Source: Akkermansia muciniphila
GTDB lineage: Bacteria; Verrucomicrobiota; Verrucomicrobiia; Verrucomicrobiales; DEV007
DNA: 64,000 nucleotides
Assembly (NCBI GenBank): GCA_945883495.1
Contig: CAMCXS010000012.1
Location: 28,070 to 92,069, forward strand
Direction: 5' to 3'
Shown here piece by piece: positions 9,315 to 17,700 of the stretch; the first letter of the stretch is position 1; each line of letters opens with the position of its first letter. The translations under genes and the position numbers were made by a program. Below the pieces are notes generated by a model. That model had not been told where the DNA came from and searched no databases. It worked only from the letters and a program-made list of their open reading frames with translations.

Positions 9315-9499
9315 TTCGCTGACAGGGGAGGCAGAAACGCGAAGAGAGGACGGGCCTTTTAGCCGTTTCCACCGCAGGTTGCAAGAACCCTTGTCGCGGA
9401 AGGTGAAAATGTGATCAACTCTAGCCAATGTTTCAGCCGCCCAGCCTCCCCTGGCAGGCTTCCCTTGACTTTTGACCCCTCCATTTTCATTCGTGCGGC

Positions 9500-12400
9500 A
9501 TGTCGATCCGTGAGGTCCTCCCCTTTGCCGAGTTGGATTGGCGCATTGAAGCTCCGCCTTTGTGGCTGGAGCCGAAGGAGCCTGATTGGGCGTTCGAGGC
9601 TCCCAGCGGGACTTCCGCCGCCCTTCTGCTCGTCGATGAACAGCAACACGTTCCCTCGCAATCCATCTCCAACCGGATCGTCCGGTGCCTTCTGACGTCG
9701 GCGGGCATCACCGCGTTCCGCCGGGTGGAGATCGCGTTTGATCCTCGGACCCGCCGTTTGTGCCTCCATGAGTTGGTGGTTTGGCGCAAGGACGCCTCGG
9801 GGATGTGGCAGCCCACCCCGGCGACCGATTCCGTCGATTTCGCCGTCAAGACGCAAGGCCGCCAGACCGGCCGAGTCAGCCTCACAGCTGAGCTTGACTG
9901 GCTCCAGGAAGGCGATGCCATCGATCTGTCATGGACGTTGCAACCCCTGGAATCGGCACCCGAGCTCCCATTCAGCACGTTTCACGGTTTCGTCTGGAAC
10001 GTCCCTTGCGGCGTGACCCACTTCACGATCTACACGGATAACGCCACCCCGTTCCGCCACCAGCTCCATTGCCCCGAGGGGATCCGCAAACCCGAACACA
10101 CCTCGACTCCCGGCCGGCACCACTGGCGGCAAGTCCGCCCGCCGGTCACCCGGATCGAGCCCAACGCACCGCCTGGTGTTTGGAACTTCCCAGTTCTCGA
10201 AGCTTCCTGTTGGGAAAGCTGGGGCGAAGTCGCCGCCTACACACATGAATTCTGGGCCGCTGCTTTGGCCGACAGCTCCGGATCGATCGCCGATGCCGCC
10301 GCCCGTTATGCCACGGGACCGGACCTGACGGCATCCGCTACGGAAATCATCCGCTTCGTCCAAGACCAGATCGCCGACGCGGAGGACGATTCTGGGCCGG
10401 CTGGCATGCTCTTCCCGAACAAACCGAGCACGGTTTTGCAGCATTCCAGCGGGGATCCCAAGGACAAGGCGGTGCTACTGACCGCCCTGCTGCGCCAAAT
10501 CGGCGTCGATGCTTCCCCAGTCCTGGTGAACCCGGATTGGCAGGAGACTCTGGCCTCACTCCTCCCCTGCTCCACGGTTTTCAACCACGTAATCGTCGCG
10601 TTTGTCGCCAACGGACTGCGGCACTACGTCGACCCGTCCGAGTCGAGCCAGACCGGTGGCTTTCCGGCTTGGGTGCAGCCTTCGTACGGGCTGGGCCTGG
10701 AGGTCAGCCCTTTCGCTTCAGAATTGCTCCCGCTTCCCCCTGCTCCGGCAGCGGAACTGATCCTAAGCGAGACGTTCCACTTGGACGCGAAACGCGCTCA
10801 AGGCTCCGTGGAGCAAGTCCTTCGTGGGACCCATTGGCTGGCCGATGAAATCAGGGAATCGGTGGCCCGCGACGGCCGCACACCGTTTATCGAGGCCCAC
10901 ATCGCCGCCTTGGAAAGCCAATTCCCGGAGCTCACGGCCGATCCCGCCGTGGTCACCTTGCGCGAAGATCCGGCCAGCGCTGCGATTGAAATGCGGGGCC
11001 GCTACGATCTCCCGGGCTGGGGAACTTCAGGGGCCGGGGCTGCGCAGGATTTCGTTTACCGGGCCAATGGCTTGCTTCTGGCGGTCGAATGGACCGAGTC
11101 ACCGGAAGAACGCACGGTGGCCCGCGCCTTGCGGCACCCGATGCGCGTCCAGCACTTGGTCAAGGTAGAAGGCGCCTTCATCCGGCCCGGCAAGCCTGAG
11201 CAGACGGTCGTGGATGGCCCAGCTTTTCGCTACCGCCGGGAAGTCACTTGGCAACAAGGCGTAGTCACGTTTGATCACATTTGGGAGACGACGGCTGCCC
11301 GGGTGGAAGCCTCCGAGTGGGCCAAGTATTGCCGTGCCGCGGGCCAAATCTTTGAGCAGCTCGAAGTCAGCGTCCCGCTGAAGCCCGCCCGCACCTCTGG
11401 CTTGAACGTCCGTTCCGCCGTCCTCTTTTCCCTGGCTGCGCTTGGGATTCTCGGTGGGATTGGCATTGGCGCTAAGCTGCTGAGTTCCCGGGAAGCGCTG
11501 GTCGCAGGCGCGCCCACGCCCGAAGTCCAAAAAGAAGTGCAGAAAGCCTTGGAGGCCGCCAGCCAAGGGGATCTGACGTCCGCCCAACCGCTTCTGGAAA
11601 AGCAGCAGGAAAAGTTCAAAGCGGATCCCGCGTTCCAGTTCGTCCGGGCGGAAGTTGCCTTGCGGACCGGGCAACTCGACAAGGCACGCGAAGCCCTGGA
11701 ACAAGCCAAATCACTGGATCCCAGCAACGTCAACGGCGAGGTCCTTACCGCCATTTTGCACCGAGCGGAAGGGAAGGAAACCAGCGCCAAGGAGATGCTG
11801 ACCCAAGCGGCGGAGCGCAATCCCAACGACCCGCGCCCGATGCGCGAGCTGGCCCTCACCTTGGCTCAGCAGGATGATCCGCAAGGGGCACTCAACGCCT
11901 GGGCCCGCGTCCTGGAGTTGTCCCCCGGGGATGCCGACGCCCTCCGCCAATATGCGGTGCTGCTCTGGCAAAACGGTCAACAATCTCAGGCGGACTCGAT
12001 CATGAGCCAAGCCTTGGCCGCTCAGACCACTCCGAATGCCGCCCTGGAGGCCGCCGCCGGAGATTATTACACGCTGACCGGCCGCCGCGCGGAAGCCTTG
12101 AACCGCCTTGAGAAAGCCGCCAGCCTGGATCCCGGGGACCGGACCCGGGATTTCGCGCTTGCCTCGGGCCACCTCCGCATGGGCCGCCCGCAAGAAGCTT
12201 CCGACCTCGCCACCAAGCTCACCGCAGATTATCCAACTGACGTCCGCGCGTGGCAAGTGATGGCCGTGGCCAAATCCATCCTCGGCGACCAGCCGGGCGC
12301 GGAGAAGGCCTATCGGGAATGGATGCGGCTCGCTCCCCAGGATCCCAAGGGACCGGCGAACTTTGGCTATTTCCTCCATCAAACCGGACGCCAAGAGGAA

Positions 12401-12571
12401 GCGAAAACCTTCTTGGCGGAGTCGTCTGCCAAGTTTCCGAAAGAAGGCATGATCTGGCTGAATTATGCCGCCGTCCTGGACGCTCTCGGAGAAACACAAA
12501 GCGCCACCGAGGCCCGGCAGAGAGCATCCTCGTTGCTGACGAACGAAGAAAAGCAATTGCTGATCCGCTGA
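9500..12571 (+). CDS. DUF3857 / transglutaminase-like / TPR protein lacking the catalytic Cys
   Basis: 1023 residues in three parts: an N-terminal DUF3857 beta domain (about 1-260), a transglutaminase-like domain (about 275-420), and after one transmembrane segment near 640-660 (LFSLAALGILGGIGIGA) a TPR array to the end. In the transglutaminase core the usual GDCKDKA motif reads GDPKDKA, so Pro320 replaces the nucleophilic Cys (codon 10457-10459). The downstream His (FNHVIVAF) and Asp (YVDPSES) positions are kept. It is therefore probably not a cysteine peptidase or transglutaminase and may serve as a binding scaffold. It is divergent from the DUF4407 gene and is paralogous to the gene at 19635-22868. 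Confidence 0.82.
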   Translation: MSIREVLPFAELDWRIEAPPLWLEPKEPDWAFEAPSGTSAALLLVDEQQHVPSQSISNRIVRCLLTSAGITAFRRVEIAFDPRTRRLCLHELVVWRKDASGMWQPTPATDSVDFAVKTQGRQTGRVSLTAELDWLQEGDAIDLSWTLQPLESAPELPFSTFHGFVWNVPCGVTHFTIYTDNATPFRHQLHCPEGIRKPEHTSTPGRHHWRQVRPPVTRIEPNAPPGVWNFPVLEASCWESWGEVAAYTHEFWAAALADSSGSIADAAARYATGPDLTASATEIIRFVQDQIADAEDDSGPAGMLFPNKPSTVLQHSSGDPKDKAVLLTALLRQIGVDASPVLVNPDWQETLASLLPCSTVFNHVIVAFVANGLRHYVDPSESSQTGGFPAWVQPSYGLGLEVSPFASELLPLPPAPAAELILSETFHLDAKRAQGSVEQVLRGTHWLADEIRESVARDGRTPFIEAHIAALESQFPELTADPAVVTLREDPASAAIEMRGRYDLPGWGTSGAGAAQDFVYRANGLLLAVEWTESPEERTVARALRHPMRVQHLVKVEGAFIRPGKPEQTVVDGPAFRYRREVTWQQGVVTFDHIWETTAARVEASEWAKYCRAAGQIFEQLEVSVPLKPARTSGLNVRSAVLFSLAALGILGGIGIGAKLLSSREALVAGAPTPEVQKEVQKALEAASQGDLTSAQPLLEKQQEKFKADPAFQFVRAEVALRTGQLDKAREALEQAKSLDPSNVNGEVLTAILHRAEGKETSAKEMLTQAAERNPNDPRPMRELALTLAQQDDPQGALNAWARVLELSPGDADALRQYAVLLWQNGQQSQADSIMSQALAAQTTPNAALEAAAGDYYTLTGRRAEALNRLEKAASLDPGDRTRDFALASGHLRMGRPQEASDLATKLTADYPTDVRAWQVMAVAKSILGDQPGAEKAYREWMRLAPQDPKGPANFGYFLHQTGRQEEAKTFLAESSAKFPKEGMIWLNYAAVLDALGETQSATEARQRASSLLTNEEKQLLIR

Positions 12572-12669
12572 TCGGGATCCCGCCCAGAGGGGACGGTTTG
12601 TTCTGGAAAGGTTCGGAAGCGACGGCGGGACGCAGCACAGCAACTCCCGACGTTTGAATCAGCCGAGCT

Positions 12670-13635
12670 TCACCGGTCCCGAGCACAGCGAAATCCGACG
12701 TCGTTCACCGCCGTGTCCGTAGCCGCTTCGTTGCGAGTGGAGACACGGAACTCCAGGATCGGCGGGGCGCCTGGTCGCGGGGAGGGACCATAACTGCGGT
12801 GAATACGCCAACTGGCGCCGCGCATGACGTGGACGTTGGGGCCGTTTTGAACCCCGCTGGGGCTGGAGGGACCTCGGGGATTGCGGCGATCGCTCTGAGC
12901 GTAGTACTCCGCGCCGAAGTAGTCTTGGCAGAGCTCCCAGACGTTCCCCGTCATGTCGAACAAGCCGTACCCATTGGGCCGGTAGCTTTTCACCGGAGCG
13001 GTGCCCGCATGCCCGTCCGTGGCGAAGTCCTTGTAAGGAAAATAGCCTTGCCAGAGGTTGCAGCGCCATTCAGACGGTTGACTCCCTTCCTCGGCAGGCA
13101 AGGGCTCGTTCCCCCACTCGTATTTGCACCCCTGGAGGCCGCCTCGGGCCGCAAACTCCCATTCCGCTTCCGTCGGCAAGCGCTTGCCCGCCCACTTCGC
13201 GTAGGCCACCGCGTCGTCCCAGGTCACGCAAACGACGGGATGGTTCTCCTTGCCGTCCAGGTTCGTGCCCGCGCCCCCCGGCTGCCGCCAGTTCGCCTCG
13301 AAATCCATCCGCCACCACACTGGCTGATCGAGCGGCACCGCGCCCTCGGTCTTTTGGAACAGAATGCTCCCAAACTTGGCTCCGGCCGGCGGACGTTGCC
13401 CCTCGGGAATACTCGCCAAGTCCGTCTCGCTCAACGGCCGCTCCGCTACCGTCACGTAGCCCGTGGCCTCGACAAATTTCCGGAACTGAGCATTCGTCAC
13501 CTCGGTTTCGTCGAGGTAAAACCCGTCCAATTCCACCTCATGGGCCGGTTGCTCGTTCGGCATCCCGCTGTAGGAACCCATGAGAAACGTCCCGCCCGGA
13601 ATCCAAACCATCCCCTCGATGACTGGTGGCGCCAA
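12670..13635 (-). CDS. SUMF1/FGE-domain protein with an orphaned lipoprotein leader
   Basis: 321 residues from a TTG at 13635. The fold is recognisable from WIPGGTFLMGS, VELDGFYLDETEVTNAQF, RLPTEAEWEFAARGG and GNVWELCQDYF, and ends with DVGFRCARDR. It lacks the paired Cys of true formylglycine-generating enzymes (the segment after MRGASWR has no Cys), and no sulfatase is nearby, so sulfatase activation is unlikely. Upstream of 13635 the same frame encodes a convincing lipoprotein leader (RVALTALALLLSGCGKHE, lipobox Cys codon 13680-13678). That frame has no ATG, GTG or TTG before it reaches a stop codon, because a heptad-repeat arm begins at 13723. The true start is therefore uncertain, and the leader may have lost its initiation codon. 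Confidence 0.8.
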   Translation of the reverse strand: MAPPVIEGMVWIPGGTFLMGSYSGMPNEQPAHEVELDGFYLDETEVTNAQFRKFVEATGYVTVAERPLSETDLASIPEGQRPPAGAKFGSILFQKTEGAVPLDQPVWWRMDFEANWRQPGGAGTNLDGKENHPVVCVTWDDAVAYAKWAGKRLPTEAEWEFAARGGLQGCKYEWGNEPLPAEEGSQPSEWRCNLWQGYFPYKDFATDGHAGTAPVKSYRPNGYGLFDMTGNVWELCQDYFGAEYYAQSDRRNPRGPSSPSGVQNGPNVHVMRGASWRIHRSYGPSPRPGAPPILEFRVSTRNEAATDTAVNDVGFRCARDR

Positions 13636-13722
13636 AACCGGCTCCGTCGCCGCCGCGGGGCCCGATTCGTGCTTGCCGCAACCGCTGAGGAGAAGCGCGA
13701 GGGCGGTGAGCGCTACGCGCCC

Positions 13723-13808
13723 GTTGAGAGTTGATGGTTGAGAGTTGATGGGCCGGAATGTTGCGTGATGTTGGCGGAACCATCAACTATCAACCATCAA
13801 CCATCAAC
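13723..13808. repeat. inverted heptad-repeat arms around a 30-base spacer
   Basis: The left arm is four tandem 7-base units, GTTGAGA GTTGATG GTTGAGA GTTGATG (13723-13750). The right arm is four units on the opposite strand, CATCAAC TATCAAC CATCAAC CATCAAC (13781-13808). They can pair almost perfectly around a 30-base spacer. The element lies between divergent genes. The right arm is translated in the hisA frame (INYQPSTIN), and the left arm abuts the leader of the SUMF1 gene at a codon boundary. It resembles the arms at 24401-24428 and 24817-24844 in unit length, copy number and orientation, although the unit sequence is different. Confidence 0.9.
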
Positions 13809-14582
13809 CGAGCCACGCTCTTTCGCCCCTGCATCGACCTTCACGAAGGCAAGGTGAAGCAGATCGTGGGCGGGAGCTTGCGGGACGATGGCGCGGGGCT
13901 GCGCACGAATTTTGAGTCGGATCGCTCCGCCGCCGAGTTCGCGGCGCTTTACCGGGCGGACGGATTGACCGGCGGGCATGTCATTCAGCTTGGGCCCGGG
14001 AACGAAGAAGCCGCGAGGGCAGCTTTGGCCGCCTATCCCGGAGGCTTGCAGATCGGCGGAGGAATTGGGCCGCACAATGCAGGGACTTGGCTGGCGGCGG
14101 GGGCCTCCCACGTAATCGTCACCAGTTATCTCTTTGAAGGCCCCGTGTTCCGGCTCGACCGATTGGAGGCGCTCGCGGACGAGATTGGGAAATCCCGCTT
14201 GGTCGTGGATTTGAGCTGCCGCCGCATCGCGGGAGCTGGATGGGCGGTGGCGACGAATCGCTGGCAAACCATTACGGATTACCTGCTCACCCCGGCCCAT
14301 CTCGATGAGGTGGCCCAGCATTGCGAGGAACTCCTGATTCACGCCGCGGATGTCGAGGGCCAGTGCCAAGGCATCGACGAAGAGCTCGTCCGCTTCCTGG
14401 GTGACTGGGGCGGATGCCCGATCACCTATGCCGGCGGCGCGCGCTGTCTGGAAGATTTGCGGCTGGTGGAAACCCTTAGCGGCGGCCGGGTGGATCTGAC
14501 GATCGGCAGCGCCCTGGACTTGTTTGGAGGCAACGGCGTGACCTATGCGGATTGCGTGGCCTGGAACCGCGGCGCCCGTTGA
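13758..14582 (+). CDS. hisA: eukaryotic-type HisA (HIS6-like) ProFAR isomerase
   Basis: Catalyses the Amadori rearrangement of ProFAR to PRFAR, the fourth step of histidine synthesis. The 274-residue product matches the yeast HIS6 type rather than the ordinary bacterial HisA. Diagnostic segments are CIDLHEGKVKQIVGGSL, TGGHVIQLGPGNEEAAR, ASHVIVTSYLF, LVVDLSCR, LLIHAADVEGQCQGIDEEL, YAGGARCLEDL and LTIGSALDLFGG. Asp27 in CIDLH is the expected catalytic Asp of the first strand. The only canonical starts before this conserved part are ATG 13758 or TTG 13761, inside the spacer of the heptad element, so about 17 N-terminal residues derive from repeat DNA. No other his biosynthesis gene is adjacent. 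Confidence 0.88.
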   Translation: MLRDVGGTINYQPSTINRATLFRPCIDLHEGKVKQIVGGSLRDDGAGLRTNFESDRSAAEFAALYRADGLTGGHVIQLGPGNEEAARAALAAYPGGLQIGGGIGPHNAGTWLAAGASHVIVTSYLFEGPVFRLDRLEALADEIGKSRLVVDLSCRRIAGAGWAVATNRWQTITDYLLTPAHLDEVAQHCEELLIHAADVEGQCQGIDEELVRFLGDWGGCPITYAGGARCLEDLRLVETLSGGRVDLTIGSALDLFGGNGVTYADCVAWNRGAR

Positions 14583-14730
14583 TCGAGCCAAGTGCCAGGA
14601 CTCCGCATTCCGGCGGGGCGCCTGTTTGGGTGACCTCTGGCAAGGTGAGGATGCTTCCGTTTTTTGATTGACTTGGGTAGCGGCCCCAATGACGAATGGA
14701 GGGCACCCACGTCCACCGCCCTCCCCGGTC

Positions 14731-17700
14731 ATGCCCTCACGCGCCTTCCTTGTCCTTTTCTGCGGACTCGTTGTCTTGCATCACTCGGCATCGGCCGCTC
14801 CCGGTGATCTTGATCCGAGCTTCGGGAACGCCGGAGTCGCCCTGCTCGATCTCTCCGCGCAACAGCTCGACATCGTTCCGGGCCCTTCCTCGTTGACCGC
14901 CGACGGCGCGATCCTGGTGGCCAGCCAAGTGAAGGCCGCCTCCGGGATTTCCAAACCGGGAGATATCCTGGTGACCCGCTTCTTGGAAAACGGCTCGCTG
15001 GACGCAAGCTTCGGCACGGACGGGTTGGCATGGTTCGACGCGGACGGAGCGAATCTGGAGGAACCCGTTTCGATCCTCCCGGCGGCCGAAGGCAAGGTCT
15101 TCATCGGGGGGCGCGCGGCTGGAAAGCTCATCATCGTCCGGCTGTCGGAGAATGGATCGTTGGACACCAGTTTTTCGGGTGACGGCATCTTGGCGACGGC
15201 TCTGGAGGCCACGGGTGGGCCGCAGTCTCTGGCGCTGCAAGCCGATGGCAAGCTTTTGGCCGTGGGCACCACGCCGACCGCACAGGCCGTGGTTGCGCGC
15301 ATTTCGGACACGGGCGCTGCCGACGGCGAGTTTGGCTCGAATGGTCAAACCGTGATCTCCTGGGGCTCGCCCAGCGCCTGGCGGGGTGAGGCCGTCGTGG
15401 CGATGAGCGATGGACGGGTTGTGATTTCGGGGAGCACCCCTTCGGGCCAGATTGTCGCCGCCCGATTGAGCGCAACTGGGGAGCGTGATCCAGCGTTCGG
15501 CACCTCGGGTTTGGCGACGCACCAGACTGCGGAAGCGGCTCTCCGGATCGCCCGGACCCGGGTCGCTGAGGATGGCGCGGTCACGATTTGGTCATTCCAT
15601 CGGCAAGAGCAGACAAATTGGCCCACACTGACCTCCAGTCCGGTGTTTCAGACTGCATGTACAGGTGCGGGCGCCGCCAATCCGAGTGGCACCAAGTCCG
15701 TCTTTCTTGTCGATGCAGTGCCCAGCGCGATGGACGTCGATGCCTCTGACCGACCGCTTTGGTGCGGCAGGATCGTCGGTTTGAAATGGGCAGGAGGCTT
15801 GTGGCCCCCCATGTGGCCACAGACGACCTTCTTCGATACAATGCTGCACCGGCTGCTACCTGACTTCACCCATGATGCGTCTTTTGGCAGCTTCGGCCGA
15901 TTCAGGGTGCCCTCTTCGCGGCCCTCCGTTACCGCCTCCAGCGTCATCGCGATTCCTGGCAAGGGATCGATCCTCATCCAACATGCCCAGGGCGAGTCGA
16001 GCCCTCTTGGCCGGCTGTTGGTTTCCCGTCGTGTGGCGGACGAGGACAAGCCTTTCCTCATCGTGCGGAACGGAGGCCGTCTTTCCGCCGAACCCGGGCA
16101 AATCCAGCCACCTTCTTCTTCCGGCCTCACCTCGCTCCAGCCCATCAGCAGCAACGTTGTTCTATTGCAAACGTGGCCTCCCGAGTCTGAATCTGGAATT
16201 CGAAGTGGAATCCCCTTTGAGCTCTCCGAGGCGACGCCGGAACGGCCGACGGTTTGGCGATTCACACTGCGTAATGGCGGCACAGCTGCGCTGACCAATC
16301 TTCACGCGAGAATCTCCGAGGGCACCGGGGAGTATTCGATTTCAGATCCTCCCTCCACGTTGGGCTCCGGAGCCGAGACGTCGATCACGGTGACGTTCAA
16401 TCCCTCGCAGACTGGCACTCGCACCGGGAAGATCGAGTTCACGGGAAGCGGTTCCACCGCACCTCTGTTCACGCTCGCTCTGACTGGAACCGGCAAGCAG
16501 GCGACGGTGACCTTCGTCCATCCGGAGACGCTGGTGAAGGAATCCGACGGACGAGTTCGGCTGCCGTTGCGGCTGGGACGCGCCCTCGATCGTGAGGTAC
16601 GAATCACCGCGACGCCACTCTCAACGCCAGAGAATGCGCTCTCTCTGATATGGTATACCGCGAACTCGCAAACCGATTTTTCCGGCCCTTCCCTTCCCGC
16701 CGTGTTCCCGCCGGGCGTGACGGAGGCGGACCTTGTTTTGAATCTTGCCATGGATGGACTCCCCGAAGGCGAGGAGTTCAATTTCATCAGCCTGTCCAGC
16801 TTGAACGATTACAGCCTGGCGGTGGGCGCCCACGGTTACACCAAGCTGCGGATCACGGACGATTCCTGGTCCGGGTTCGAGTTCTCCACCCTGCAGGTGC
16901 CCAGAAACGCCGGCACAGTAAAAATTCCGGTCCGCCTGAACCGGGCGCTGGATTGGGATCTTCTGCTGCCTGTCCAAGTGACGCTGTCGGGCCAACTCGG
17001 AACGGATTTCGAAATCCCGGAACTGGTCCGGTCGTCGGATCAGAACACCGTCAACGTCCGCATCCCCCGTGGCGCTCTCGAAGGGTTTGTGGAGCTCAGG
17101 ATTCTCGCCGGGAATTCCACGGGCGGAGAGAAACGGATCTCGCTCCGTGTGGGCTCTGGGCAAGCGCCCGCTGGCTCAGGGTTCGTTGCTTCCACGGCGA
17201 TCCAAATCAGCAACGATGGCTTTTCCAACGGGACGCCCTCGTTTGTGATTCCAGTGCGGAACCAAATCGTCGCCAAAGGAAGCCGCGCCACCCTGGCGTC
17301 TCTGGTCGCTTCCTCCACACCGGTCACGTATCAATGGGCCAAAGATGGCAAGCCCCTTCGCAGCCAAAACGGTCCCGCCATCACTCTGCCCGCCGCCGCC
17401 CTGAGCGATGCGGGCGACTATCGGGTCACGGCATCCGGAGCAAACTCCCTCAGCGCCACCTCAGCCCCCGCCGCTCTCGCCGTCGTGGATACGAGCCCGA
17501 AGCCTTGGCAGGTCCTCGCCTTGGGGAGAGAAGCCCGCTTCGTGGCCGAGGCCGCCGGACGTGAGCTGACGTTCGCCTGGCTGAAGGACGGTCAACCCGT
17601 CAACCCCGCCGAACCTCGCTACCAGGGAGCAAGCACCCCAACCCTGATCATCCGCAATGGCGTGCTGGAGGACGCCGGGGTTTACTCGTGCCGCGTCATC

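Noticed and set aside
12670..13635. True formylglycine-generating enzyme
   Set aside because: The paired active-site Cys residues are missing and there is no sulfatase gene in the window.
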